A stretch of 64,000 bases of DNA from Aplysia californica (Eukaryota; Mollusca; Gastropoda; Aplysiida; Aplysiidae). The position numbers were made by a program, and so were the translations under genes. Positions within the stretch are counted from its first letter, which is position 1; every line of letters starts with the position of its first letter. Positions 30,383-43,172 of this stretch are shown piece by piece. The notes under the pieces were generated by a model that made no database searches, was not told where the DNA came from, and saw only the letters and a program-made list of their open reading frames with translations. The stretch is taken from the NCBI RefSeq assembly GCF_000002075.1, contig NW_004797643.1, positions 153,178 to 217,177 on the forward strand, given 5' to 3'.

Positions 30383-32913
30383 TGTGATCAGACCTCGTAA
30401 GCGACAACTATTGTCATTTACGAGGTTTGATATGGTGAAATGTTGGGAAAGTGCATACTTGTAAGCGACAATATTTTCATACGACAGAAGAACCAACTTC
30501 AGTAGATGGTTGTCAGGTCACCTTAGTGAGCTCAGGGAGGTTAGATTCCCGGCCGGGTTACTATTAAAACAGTATCATATGCAATCTCATGGCTACCGCA
30601 CTCTGTACTGGAAACAAGAGAAGGGCCAGGACTGGTTGACCTTTGCCAGAATAACGAGGTTGGATTATATATAAGGCGAGTAAATTGTCTGACACTTCAT
30701 GTGCATTTTCAGCAATGCATTTTCTTATTTACTCATTTTACAACAAAATTCTGAGAGCATCTTGAGTTTAAATTTAGAAACAAAGGATTAAGCTATTAGT
30801 CAGCAGCGTCAAATTAAAGAATAAAGAACATGCACATAGGAGTAGGAGAACTTTGGCACCTGTCAAAGATCTCCAAAGTCACACATACACTCACGCACAC
30901 ACACACAAACACACACAATCGCACATACACACACAAACGCACATACAAACAGCCAAAGAAACACACTCATAACTATGTATAAGTAAAATTATGATGAAAC
31001 GAATATTTTGAATAGAGGGCTATTTGCATGATAAGGGCGTACACATTGTGAATAAAATACTTCGTTGGGTGTCTTCTCAACGTGTCTTAGACACAGCATT
31101 TCTATAATTTTGGTAACAGCAACCGTCTAAGTAGATAAATCACTGTTTCACAGTCGGCTTTGGTTTGAAGCAGACAGTCAATGACTCATAACGCACACTG
31201 GCCAACAATTCACCCTCCCCTTTATGTCAAATGTAGCATCTCACATCCTTTTGTCTCCAAGTTATCTATTGTAAAGTTGTGCACGGACAATTTAGTTTTG
31301 CAATTAAGCAATGGAGCTTGTAGACAAGGCACCAAGAGGACAGACTGAAGGTCCATGGTGATTGCACAGATTTTTGCCGTTGCTTGCTGCGGCCAGTTTC
31401 TTATCGTTGTCCATTTAGGCTAGAGCTTGTGACTTTCCTTCACTGAAATGCTTCCAAATATCATCACCGACTTTTCCAATCGTATGGCCCACACACAGGT
31501 CGCTTTAACCAGACCTATTTTGTCCATGGAAAATGCCCCTGTATGCTGAGATGGCCAAATGCGGTTGTTGTTTTTTCTGGTGACAAAGCGCAACATACTT
31601 CTGTGAAGTTCGTTTATACTATTGAAAATTGGCTTAGTATAGGCCTACAACTTTCCTGTTTTGTTTTCAACATTAATGAGAACTCACTTTGGGCAGTTTT
31701 GCAAAGAAATCTTCAATAAAAAATATTTTCTACGTGGATGCTTTCTTGTAGTGAGAGTTGTCTCTTGCGCAGTGTCTGGGCAACGCTTTGTGCTGGCAGT
31801 TTCATTGGTGACAGAAGTGTCCCCTTCCACTACAATGTTACTAATAATACACCAATCCTCAAGGGTTGTTGTCCTTAGGTACAGGCTCTTGCAAGTACGT
31901 TGTTTCTGGCATTCTTTTTCCTAAATAAATTCAGCATCCATTTTCATAATTTATGTTTAGAGACGCTCAGGACAGGGGCCAGATATAATTGAGAACTTTC
32001 TGTCTGCCGCATTCGGAAAATTTTTTGTACTTCAATGCTGCTCTCTTGCATTCACATTCCCTTTTCATTTCTCATACGCGTTTGTGTTTATCATTTCAGA
32101 TGAATGCCTGACCCTGCTTCCGTTCTGCTGGAACTTTCGTCCATTGTAATTTTTGTTTTTAAAAGTCAGACTGTCCACGTGATCTGGTTCAGACAACATA
32201 ATATGCTGTGAGGAACCAGGCTAAGAATGCGACGTTGTTTCCACCATGGGTGGTATATGAGCAGACAGATCAGGGGAATTTGACCAGAAAGGTGATGCAG
32301 GATCAACCTCGAGTGAGACATGAAGCTGAAGTGACTGAACATATGGATTTGATAAGCGAGGTTTCAGAACTAATGCAGGCTCGGCAATGGGTGTTGGCGG
32401 GTCAGCGATGAGTGACATATTATAGGGTGATCACATTGGACAACGGGGTGAACCAGGTAGAGAAGATGGTTCAGGATTGACAATAAAGGGCACAGATGGG
32501 TGTGGTGAACTACTATATACTAGATGTCTGAAATGAAACAGGTTCGACAGAAGATGACGATCCGTAGAATGTGACTGATACAAAATGCGTCGGAACTAGA
32601 AAACATGGTGAATCAGGTACAGATGTAGATAGGGGTTTCTTTAACAAGTCCTAAACGTCGATGACCAGTCTCAAATCACTGCGCTCAGTTGTAATCAAAG
32701 CTTTTAAGCAGCAGGATGGAGCTTACGACTTCTGATCACAATCGCATTTGGGGAGGGCTGGACTTACGAGTTTTGTTTACTTGCGATAAAAGACACTTTT
32801 ATACAGTTTTTTCGGGTAAACCTTCTGTTGGCATATGTACCGTAAACAGTAGAATGTGATTGTGTGAAAAAGTCAATTTAGAAAAAAAATGTCGCTTACG
32901 AGGTCTGATCACA
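30383..32913. mobile_element. TIR transposon with 24-bp perfect ends (TAAGCGAC type)
   Basis: The left end TGTGATCAGACCTCGTAAGC plus GACA is repeated perfectly in inverse at 32890-32913. Extra subterminal copies of the motif lie inside (TTTACGAGGTTTGAT at 30416, TTGTAAGCGACAAT near 30470, and CTTACGACTTCTGATCACAA near 32724). No transposase reading frame is convincing over 2.5 kb. No target duplication is clear. It resembles the ends of 59078-61394. Confidence 0.7.
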
Positions 32914-33404
32914 TAGGGCATCGATATTCATTTGTAATTATGTGCAGCATAAGCTGTGTAAGTTAGAAATTATTTTAGCAATAACTTTCTCCCCACACTG
33001 GCATTCCCAGGTCAGTTGTGTGACAGGAAAAAGAATACCTTTTTTGTTTTTGCTTTAAATAAGAAGGGTGCCCAGATCAGATCTGTAACATATTTTTCAG
33101 TTAAAAACTAGGAAGGAAATAACAAAAGTGGAGTGATGCTGACGATATGGTTCTGAACGAGAAGGAGCTGATGATGATGGTGCACTCTTGAAGAACACAA
33201 ACCAAAAAGGGGAAATAAAGCAACTGTTTCACAAATACATTTATTGAGAAGCTAGGGGCCTGCTCCAAGAGACATGGAAAAGACACACAACATACATGAA
33301 GGTATAAAAATAGTATAATTAAGCTGCGATGCTGTACATCTCTTAGGGGTGGTGGTGTTCTAATACTATGAATAGGGGCAATTTTTGAAATGCAACCACT
33401 GGTG
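32914..33404. other. Intergenic, nothing recognised
   Basis: A/T-rich sequence without a gene, TIR element or tandem repeat that I can support. Confidence 0.5.
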
Positions 33405-33612
33405 CGTCAGTGGTGTTGCGGTTAGCTGCTTCGCTGACACATGACTGGCAGGAGACTAATTTGACTCCCAAGGGGAGAACGTATTGAGTATCTCGAAGTA
33501 TCCTATCTCAGTTTTTCTGTTGGGATGTATCACTCTCAGCCTGGGTTAGCCCTGACAGGTCTGCCTCCTAATTCCAAATCCAAAACTAAGTGAGCTAAAT
33601 TGTGTTGGTTGG
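33405..33612 (+). mobile_element. tRNA-derived SINE copy
   Basis: The head GTTAGCTGCTTCGCTGACAC and a B-box-like TTTGACTCCC are followed by TTGAGTATCTCGAAGTATCC and the shared tail CAGCCTGGGTTAGCCCTGAC, AGGTCTGCCTCCTAATTCC. It is followed by an A-run at about 33634. Confidence 0.65.
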
Positions 33613-33943
33613 GGCGTAAATACATCTACGTTAAAAAAAAAAAAAGTAGTGATGGTCTATGACCAGAGGCAACTTCAGTGACACAAAGGTCAGGCACAGC
33701 AGGTGGGTCAACCATTTCCAGTACACTGACTGCACTGATATCATCAACAAGAAAAAAAAAGAACAATTGCACTCGATAATTCAACTTGAGATTTCATACA
33801 CAAGAATTTGGCAACACATGTCTTAAATTTTAAACCACAGTCGGGCATGGGTAACTCAAACACGTCAGGGACTGACAAATGTGTTTGAAACATCCTTAAT
33901 TTGGGATAACTGATTTAGAAAAATTAAAGAAAGGCAAATTGTA

Positions 33944-34850
33944 CAGGGTGATCCCAAAATAACTATACAACTTTTTTTCTGAATGTCTCGTACAAAAATT
34001 GTTCTAGAATGTTCTAATTTGGAAGTAATGGAAGAGACATAATTCATTCAAAAGGAATTTGTTTGACATAAAATTTACGAAGAAGAAACTTATTTTGAAA
34101 ACGGAAATGGCTTAAAGAAAAAAGCACCCTAAAATGCAAAGTTCACAATTTAAAAAAAAAATCATGTAAAGGAAGTCGTGAAAAGATTGGTTGACTTTTG
34201 TCTTTTTTTTTTCTCTTTGCTTTTAAAATTTCCATCCCTGTAACATTTAAACAATATTTAAATTCTTTTACAGAGTATAAAAATCTAAGGATTCCATTCT
34301 GGAATTCCTAAAAGCAGTGCTCTACATGTATTCCTTTGGACTCGACACATTTTTAACGCGTCATTCGAAATGTTCAATGGCGCCCAAACTCAAGGACCTG
34401 CTAACCCATGAGTGTTTACAGTCACATACACTTTACATATTCAGTATGAAGTGGCTTCTAGAAGCAATAGGGAATGGGGTGTCAAATAGACAGCATTTTT
34501 GGAGTTAACATATCCAGCAGGGTGAAAATGGGCTTTGCACTAATCAGTAAGCCAAATGTGTCATTGAGGAAATGATCCCACTTTTCAAGACAATAGACGA
34601 ATCATGAGCACATTGCCATGCTCTGATCCAAGTCATCTCGGCCTAGCGAAGATGAAAATTGGTACAGTCGTAAATAAGATCTGCTGTGAGAATGCAGGCT
34701 GTTAAGGTGTAGGAAAGTCCTAGCTACAGATCGTCCATGGACAGACGTCTCATGGGATTCGACTACTGAAATCTGCACCCTGGTGATGTTATTAATGTTA
34801 AAAGGGCTGCGCATGGTGCCTGTTCGACCTGAAGTGGTCATTTTTAGGAC
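33944..34850 (-). mobile_element. Mariner/IS630-like remnant
   Basis: TA then CAGGGTGATCCC at 33942-33955 looks like a mariner end. On the minus strand 34841-34602 reads GRTGTMRSPFNINNI..., SVHGRSVARTFL.., YLRLYQFSSSL.RDD, resembling the helix-turn-helix region of mariner-type transposases. The downstream frame is full of stops, and the other end was not found. Confidence 0.4.
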
Positions 34851-35500
34851 ATTTTTAGTTCTGACTCGCTATAGATCCAAACTGACAGAACTTCTCTACT
34901 CACGATACCAAAGGTCTTGAGGGCACCTAAGCATTCTTTCCATTCCGTGCGCAGAACTTACGAAATGTCAGCCAGGGATGATCTGTCCCCGTGGTTTTAT
35001 GCACCCCGCATAATTTAGCAGAATTTGATCATTTTTTGCATAATTTCTGATTATTTTCCTTTATCATTCTTTGTTAAAATTAACATAATCGCACAATTTC
35101 ACTTTTTTGGGCTCAGTTTGCATAATTTCAGATTTTTTCTTGCATAAAGCGACAGGGACAGGATGATGAGTTTGTGGAGAGGTAATGTTCAATACAAAAA
35201 GCTCTCTGCTCTTTACTAAACTTAACCATGATCTCAGCAGGCAAACGAAATTTGAGAAAATAATATCTGCAGACTTCTGTTGACTTGATAGACTGCTGTA
35301 GCTCTCAATGTGGCGTGACTGTTGCAACTTTTAGTAATAGGCCTAATGCGAACTGGTTCGTCATGCTACAAAAATTGGGGCAAGATTGAAAAAGGGTTGT
35401 TTTTATAATGCGCCATACATATATCATGTTCAAATCTGAAACGTAAAACTTTAGTATAGTGGAAGATAGGTAGGCTACAAAACAAGTTGTATAGTTTTTT
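34851..35500. other. Intergenic, nothing coding recognised
   Basis: It includes an A/T-rich stretch (about 34990-35150) with several GCATAATTT motifs in both orientations, perhaps an old TIR remnant. No reading frame is convincing. Confidence 0.45.
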
Positions 35501-36052
35501 GGGAGTGCTTATTTAGGCCACATATGGCCTAAATAAGGTAAGGGAGGAGGGTTTAGCTTACTTAGGCCACACATGCTCAAACTACCCTTTTCAGGCAACT
35601 GAGTTCGTTCCACTTTCATGCACCTTTCTCATTTAGTACAGTTTTGTCTCAGTGTACAACTTATAAATCATGATCATAATGAATATTGTAAGAACAAAGC
35701 ACAATACGCAAAATTTTGCTCAATTCCAATGGTTTGAATGAGGGCCAGATTTTTCCTTCATGGAGGGGCAAAAGCTAGGCTATCACTTTGGCACACTTTG
35801 GTCAAGTGAAAAGGTCAAATACTCCGAATGGACTTCCGGGTCAAATTTGGGGTATAAAAAGTGTGTACACAACGTGGCTGAGTAATAGTTACTAAAAGTT
35901 ACACTATCTTTGCCTGAGTGGCACTCCCTCGTACTGTCTCGTAGTAGTAGTAGCTAAGATCGTGTAGAGAATCTTTGGTAGTAGATTCTATCTAGTGGGC
36001 AGTTTAGTAAGGGAGTGCTTATTTAGGCCACATATGGCCTAAATAAGGTAAG

Positions 36053-36150
36053 GGAGGGGGGTTTAGCTTATTTAGGCCACAGTGGACTGTGGCCTAAATT
36101 AGGTAAGGGAGGGGGGTTTAGCTTATTTAGGCCACACATGCTCAAACTAC
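36053..36150. repeat. GTGGCCTAAATAAG palindromic module
   Basis: One of at least eight hairpin modules in the window (others near 35510-35573, 39250-39430, 47770-47890, 50200-50334). Each can fold with TTAGGCCAC pairing to GTGGCCTAA around a G-rich loop. Confidence 0.75.
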
Positions 36151-37606
36151 CCTTTTCAGGCAACTGAGTTCGTTCCACTTTCATAATGGTGCACCTTTCT
36201 CATTTAGTACGGTTTTGTCTCAGTGTACAACTTATAAATCATAACCATAATGAATATTGTAAAGAACAAAGCACAATACGCAAAATTTTGCTCAATCCCA
36301 ATGGTTTGAATGAGGGCCAGATTTTTCCGTCATGGAGGGGCAAAAGCTAGGCTACCATTTTGGCACACTTTGGTCAAGTGAAAAGGTCAAATCCTCCGAA
36401 TGGACTTCCGGGTTAAATTTGGGGTATAAAAAGAGTGTACACTACGTGGCTGAGTCGAAGTTACACTATCTTTGCCTGGGTGACACTCTCTCGTACTGTC
36501 TCGTAGTAGTACATGTAGGCTAGTAGGCCTAGTAGTAGTAGTAGCAAAGATTGTGTAGAGAATATTTGGTAGTAGATTCTATCTAGTACGCAGTTTAGTG
36601 ACCGTGCTCGCGGCAGGGCGAATCGGCCTCGATAAGCCCCGTAGACTTTTGTGATCGGCCACGAAGCCTCATGTTTTGATGGGTCTAGATCTAAACAACT
36701 CAGTGTTATTCGCACTGCCACATCCGACAGGCCTAGATCTACATCTTTTTAAAAGGAAAAGAAAGATCATCAAAATGGTTGAATTCGCGTGAAAATCGAT
36801 TCGGTAGAACTATAACTATTAAAATTTGCTTCTGAAAACAAGGCAATTTTTATACGAAGGCCATTTTTATAACTCGATGAAATAAAAACTACCAGCTGTG
36901 TACTGTGTTATTCTGTATAAAAATAAATTATGAAACTTCAGGACGTATTATTATTTTCCAGCATCTTTTGACGCCTGAGCTGTAGAGGTTGAAGTTTTCA
37001 CAACACTAATAGATCTAGTAAGAGGGTTAGGTAATAGGGCTTTCCGTAAAAAATGCATAGATCTACAAAAGCCGAACCACCGAATCGACCGGGCACCTCG
37101 CTCTCCCCTGCACACTGTGATAACGTGTTGCTGCGGTATCGCATTATTCAACTATTAATACGTGCGGCTATGGCAATTGGGATGTACTGACTGAAAAAAA
37201 TTCAGTTTTGTTTTTATTTTACCATATATTTGACTTTAATAGTGCAGGCGATAGCAAGATCTAGATTCCCTGTCTAGAATCAGTGGTAGCAGGCCTATGC
37301 TAGAAGCAGCCAGAGAGCCTACAACTGCTAGATCTAGATCTAACTTATTATTGCTATGCCTTTGGGTTTTGGAATTGAAATAAAACGAATAGCACAGTTC
37401 TAGTTACTTTTAGATTCAGCAAGTAACTGTATTTCCAGAGTCAATAATAACAAATCTCAGCATAACAATCACTTTTACTTGTATTAGAATAATTAGATCC
37501 AACTTTTTTTAAAATCTGTTTTGCGCAAACTTAATATTTTCTCTACTTGTAGAGCACAGAATTTACATTGTAAGCCTCTGCTCAGTCTTTTAGTATACAT
37601 AATAAA

Positions 37607-37716
<110 letters not shown>

Positions 37717-37889
37717 GGGATATTTTTAAAACTCTTTTTTTCAACATGTCATAAAATCAAATTGTGCTATTTTCTTTGAAAAGAATAGCATTAGCAGTGG
37801 ACTTTTTAGACAGCGAGTCTCTGATTCAATATTTTAAAAAAAATATGCTAATCAATGAAAATTGCAAATTGATAATAGTTTAGTCCTGT

Positions 37890-38640
37890 AGAGGATAGGT
37901 GGACTCTGGGGTCTGCAGAGCGAAATACTAGGTTTTAGGATGTGAACCCCGGAGTCACCATAGTGAAATAAGGTTTGGTTTAAGTAAAGATTGGTGGACC
38001 CCGGGGTCAGCGTAGTGAAATAAGTACGGTTAATTTTAAAAGGATTGGTGGACCCCGGTCACCATAGCCGTAGAGGAATAAGAAGGTTTAATTAAGGATT
38101 GGTGGACCCCCGGGACACCTTGATTAAACCTACTTATTTTACTACGGTGACCGCAGGTTCCACCTATTCTAAAAACCTAACTAGCATTTCGTTAGGTAGA
38201 CCCTGGGGTCCACCTTAAACCTACTTATTTCACTACGTTGACTCCAGGGTCCACCAATCCTTAAAATTAAACCTAGATCTACATGTACTTATTTCACTAC
38301 ATTGACCCCAGGGTCCACCAATCCATAATTAAACCTAGATCTACTGATTTCACTACGTTGACCCCGCGGTCCACCAATCCTTAATTAAACCTATATCTAC
38401 TTATAATTTCGCTACGTTGACCACGGGCTCCGCCAGTCCTACTATAAAATAAACTGAGATCTACTTATTTCACTATGTTGACCCCGGGGTCCACCGATCC
38501 TTAGTTAAACCTAGATCTACTACTTATTTCACTAGGCTGACTCCGGGGTTCACATCCTAAAACCTAGCATTTTGTTAGGTAGACCCCGGGGTCCACCTAT
38601 CCTTTTGGCTAGATAGACCCCGTAGTCCGCCTATCCACTT
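37890..38640. repeat. Inverted minisatellite array (GACCCCGGGGTCCACC)
   Basis: The left arm (37890-38120) has units with GGTGGACCCCGGGGTC and GTAGTGAAATAAG; the right arm (38130-38640) has the reverse complements, including mirrored TAGGATGTGAACCCC / GGGGTTCACATCCTA. Units are about 50-60 bp. The block can form a long hairpin. Confidence 0.8.
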
Positions 38641-39659
38641 TTTTGATAATAACTGAAAACAATACATGCCAGTTGTCATGAATAGTGAAGAAACATGCGG
38701 GGGAAAAAAGACAATGAGGTAGACTATAATTTGTCCAAAAAATTGCAAGTGCAAGTGAAGATCATAAAATAATTTTGTTATTTTCTGGTCATCTTTCCCG
38801 GTTTATAAAAAAAATCCAGTGGGCCTACTACTAGATCTATGTATCTGAAGAACATTTTGCTTGCCTTTATTAGCTTTTTTCATGTACATGAAAGCATAGA
38901 ATATATAGTTTCACACATATATATGCACAATACTTTGAAAAAGAAAGATAAGGTCATTGTTGTTTGTTTTTTTTACGGAATCCGTTTTACGTTGAGAAAA
39001 GAGGTAAAAACAAGTTTTAAAATTTTAAGAATGCCCATAATATTAGTATTAGGAATCCGAAATTACTACCTAGTTGGCTTACTCTTTAATAACCATGAGC
39101 TGTTAAGAAAAAAAAAGACAATGATATAGGATTTGTCTAAATATGACCATTAGCAATAAAGATGTTGCCCATTTTGTCCAATTATCCTTGCAGGTAAAAT
39201 CACCCTGCACTGTACCTCAATAAGCACAAAAGGAATATTTCTGTGACTTTGTATAGAGGTGTGGCCTAAATAAGGTAAGGGAGGGGGGTTTAGCTTATTT
39301 AGGCCACAGGTGTGGCCTAAATAAGGTAAGGGAGGGGGGTTTAGCTTATTTAGGCCACAGGTGAGGCCTAAATAAGGTAAGGGAGGGGGGTTTAGCTTAT
39401 TTAGGCCATATGTGGCCTAAATAAGGTCACCTGTTTAGTAAACGTGCACGCCGCAGGGCCACGAAGCCTCGTGTTTTGATGGGTCTAAACTAAACAACTC
39501 AGTGTTAATCGCACTGCCACATCCGACAGGCGTAAATCTACACCTTTTTAAAACGAAAAGAAAGATCATCAAAATGTTTGAATTCGCGTGAAAATCGATT
39601 CGGTAGAACTGGAACTATTAAAATTTGCTTCTTGTGATTTCATGTTTTTGTTATCCATG

Positions 39660-39950
39660 CCTGACTGTACTTGTAAAATCACCAAAATGCCAGTGTGGAG
39701 AAGCAGACCAAACAGGAACACATCCTCCAGCAGTGCAGGACACACAGAGCCCTGAGACAGGACACACACAGTACACACAAACACACACACACACACACCT
39801 CTAGCAGTGCAGGACACACAGAGCGCTGAGACAGGAAATGTAGCCAACATCATTTTACAGTACCGGAAAGACCATACAATGGTACAGGCCAACAGAGAAC
39901 TGAGAAAGACAGCCCAGTTTATGATAAACACCGGAGTTAAAGTGTAAGTC
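39660..39950 (+). mobile_element. LINE 3' fragment with internal tandem duplication
   Basis: The plus strand reads KCQCGEADQT then, after a frame change, HILQQCRTHRALRQD, typical of the C-terminal zinc-like segment after LINE reverse transcriptases. The segment CAGTGCAGGACACACAGAGC occurs twice around a (CA)n tract (39735 and 39805). The rest of the LINE is absent. Confidence 0.5.
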
Positions 39951-40024
39951 AGAAGATAATTTGACTGCAAGGCTTTTGTCTCTCTTTTCAATGATTAATT
40001 ACATTTTCACAACTCCATTGACAC

Positions 40025-40225
40025 AACTTAGATTATACAGGAGGCAGGTTGCTTTGCTTTAACTTCAACCTTACCTGTCAGGACTAACCTGGGCAGAATG
40101 AAATCACAGAAGACAAAGATACTTGACAAAAATAAGACAACCCCCCCCCCTCCCCCCCCTCAACTTCCATAGGCAGGAATTTGAGTCACATCTTCGGCGC
40201 TCTACGGCAAAGAGCCCATCCCACC
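40025..40225 (-). mobile_element. tRNA-derived SINE copy
   Basis: The minus strand holds the head with TGTGACTCAAATTCCTGCC (B-box-like), a C/G run in the middle (40141-40160) and the tail CAGGTTAGTCCTGACAGG..CCTCCTGTATAATCTAA. Confidence 0.55.
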
Positions 40226-40703
40226 ACATAGGCCGGATCTCAGCTTTCATTTCTTATTAATTGAAACTTCTTGAAAACAACAGGGTAACTTCCTGCAAAA
40301 AGACTAGTGACAAAATTTAAGAACACCAGTACATATATATATATTGTCGGCCTTGTGATAAAACCGGCTAACCCCAGCGAGGTAAATTTTACAGGAGAAG
40401 GAAAAAACTGTTTTATTTCAAAACAAAGGTGTCTAACGATAAATCAATGCTTTAAACAGTTATAAAAACACTTTTCCTAAAAACTGCAGACTTTTTTCTT
40501 AAAAAATCGCTTTTAATGAAACTGCGTGGGTTAGACGGTTATGTCGCTCAAATTTTCCATGATAAAACCGACCAACCCTCAATTTTGTGGGTTGGCCGGT
40601 TTTATCAGGAAGCCACTGCTGGCCTCGAGTTTGGTTGAGTGCAGCCAAGCCACACTTGATTGTAACGTATTTGATCAGTTCTTCAATCGTCGTGATCTTT
40701 TGT

Positions 40704-40870
40704 AGAAGAAGAAGAAGAAGAAGAAGAAGAAGAAGAAGAAGAAGAAGAAGAAGAAGAGAAGAAGAAGAAGAAGAAGGAGAAGGAGAAGGAGAAGAAGAAG
40801 AAGGTTGAGGAGGAGGAGGAGGAAGATGGTGAGGAGAAAAAAGGAGGAGGAGGAGGAGTAAAAAGGAAGA
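40704..40870. repeat. (GAA)n / purine-rich microsatellite
   Basis: A run of GAA, GAG and GGA triplets of about 165 bp. The open frames across it are artefacts of the repeat. Confidence 0.9.
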
Positions 40871-41808
40871 GGAGGAGGACGATATTACTGCTACCAACAT
40901 ACTATCAGCTGCTGCCATTTCAGTGCTACGGAGTCAATTCTGGCAAAAACAGCAGTCACAAATAGGAACATTTAATAGAAGTAGAAGAAGCAGAACACAG
41001 CAATGGGTATATTAATTATATTTGAAGTAGAAGAACAGGAGGTTCGAATGGTAAGGGAGAGCAGCTACAGCAACAACAACAAAAACAACAACCACAACAA
41101 CAAAAACAAAAACAAAAGTAGTAGCAGTAGCATCAGCAGGCCTTTAGAATTTATGACAGTGTCTGACACGGTACTATTGGCACTGGGTGGCCTTTCAAAT
41201 GCCTGGAAAAAAGTAATACTAAGAAAGAAATGAAAGCAGAAAGCCACAGAGAAGCTCTGCTACCTCAGCAATGGTTTGAGTGAAGTTGGCTTCATAATAA
41301 TATACTATTATTATACAAAAAGACTTTGTAGGTATCAAAGAATGCGCCAACTTTCTTCAAGGTGCGTGGCTTGACAGCTACTACTTTATTGAGTTTTCTC
41401 AACAATAGAAGAGCATGTCTGTCTCACTCTGTGTCCTGTGGCTATAACAAGGCAATACGACAAAAGTTACCATTGTTTTGAAAGACTCAACAATAATCGA
41501 ATTTGACTTGATCGCTTTCAAAACGTCTTACTGAGGCAAAGTTTCATGGTAATTGTGGTAGCATCGTGGTAGGACCGCCTTCAACTCCAGTAGATGTTTA
41601 AACTGGTTGTCAGTTATCTTCAATCTGTCTTTCAGAGAGGTCCAGCAGTAACGGTCGTACACATGGTGTTCAGCTTTCTTGGTCCCTGCAGCACCTGCCA
41701 TCCATCATCAAAGTTCAGCTTGTACTGGATTTTAAAGTATGGAGTGCACTTTGAAGCCTGCAAGTCAGTGACAGTAGGATCGCCTGCTTTTCTCCCTGGA
41801 CGGATTGT

Positions 41809-43172
41809 TTAGTGCTCTCCGACCTTTGCAAAATTTTTGAAAAAGCTGTGGTCCAGGTACATAACTTCATAGGACATGGGGATGCGTCTGGCTTGGAGCA
41901 CGATGTTCACGTAGTCCATTGGGATGTATATCAGTGCGTTTTGGAGCGATCGCTCAATAGTGGCCCTTGGTGAGAATTTCTGCTCAACTGTGATGTCAAG
42001 CTCTTTGGCCACCGAGGCCATTGCACTCACCAGGGTGGCTTTCTGTTTTAGTAGTTGCACCAATCACTGCAGATGTTGAAGTGGTTGAAGTCAGTCGCTT
42101 GCAATCTATGGTAGTGAGTCAAACATGATGAAAACTGTTGGACCACCTTCACTTTCATCCAGGACATATCATCTGGCGTCTCTGGTGGCAAGATCCTAAA
42201 TCGTAAAATTATGTACAGCCAGTTTTGTTTTATAATATAAGGCGGGTGTCAGTGATGGTGCCAGGAGGACGCGCTGGGTCTTCATACAAAGGACACACAC
42301 TTTGTTCTGGGTTCAGTGCAGCTTCCCTGTCCTTCTCCTTCTCTGCTCGAGCTGCAGCTTTCCTCATATTCATAAATTAAAATTATTGATGAGCTGTACA
42401 TTCTATTTCTGTGAGGTTTCCAGACTGACTCAAAGCTGGTGCAAATGTCGCACTGCTCTTTTTTGGTTGAAAGAAAACCCAAATTGTTTTTCTTGAAGTT
42501 TTGGCAGAACACTTGATAGCTTAATGTTTTTTCTGTCTCTCTGCTCATTTCTCCATGTATACTCGATGCATATTTGAAGTTTTCTGGACTGTCATCTGTA
42601 GACAGGAGGATTTCTTCCTAAGTTTGTCCAAAATTACTCTTTATGGAACAACTTGTCATCCTCGGCTCTCTCGTGGTGGGCATTATGTGTTCTTGGGGGG
42701 GGGGGCTCTTGGTCTTTTTCGGAGAAGACACTTTAAATAAACCAGTGGGTCTGGCCTGCAGTGTTCGTGAAGATTGGTTTACAAACAGGTGTTCTTTGAC
42801 CATTGACTCTTTTAAGTGGTATTGAAGGGTGTAATTTCTCCTTGGGTTTACACTTGCTGTGTAAGATCACTTTTTGTCTATCCTGTTTATCATGGCATAC
42901 ACGTAGGCTCTCTTTTCTTTCCAAGAGGGTGAGGAGTAATGTCATTGCATTTTGTACCAACCAGTTTACAACTGCAAAGGACGTTAAGTTCACACCCTGC
43001 TAGCTTTGTACCTTGACAGGTGTAGAGGCATTCCCAGTTCTTTCAACCTCTTCCTTTTGTTACCCTTCCTATCGTTTTCATGCCGTGTCCTTTTTGCAGA
43101 CATCAATGGTGACAAAACTGTTGCATTATCAGCTGATGTGACATTAGCTTGGTAATGTTGATCACTTTCCAC
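41809..43172 (-). pseudogene. Decayed transposase of the 40346 element
   Basis: Read on the minus strand in order: KRTRHENDRKGNKRKRLKEL (about 43100); KRVNGQRTPVCKPIFTNT (about 42790); NNLGFLSTKKEQCDICTSFE (about 42480); YYKTKLAVHNFTI and DLATRDAR then DESEGG (about 42150-42230); and finally MSYEVMYLDHSFFKNF (about 41830). These blocks and their order match a transposase family widespread in invertebrates in which a YSDGC motif carries a catalytic Asp. Several stops and frame changes separate the blocks. Superfamily name not assigned. Confidence 0.65.

Noticed and set aside
39250-39430. Rho-independent terminators from G-rich hairpins
   Set aside because: These are repeated palindromic modules of a eukaryotic transposon, not bacterial terminators.
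40499-40918. Long minus-strand open frame of Ser/Leu/Pro repeats
   Set aside because: It is produced by the (GAA)n purine tract at 40704-40870; no domain or splice context.
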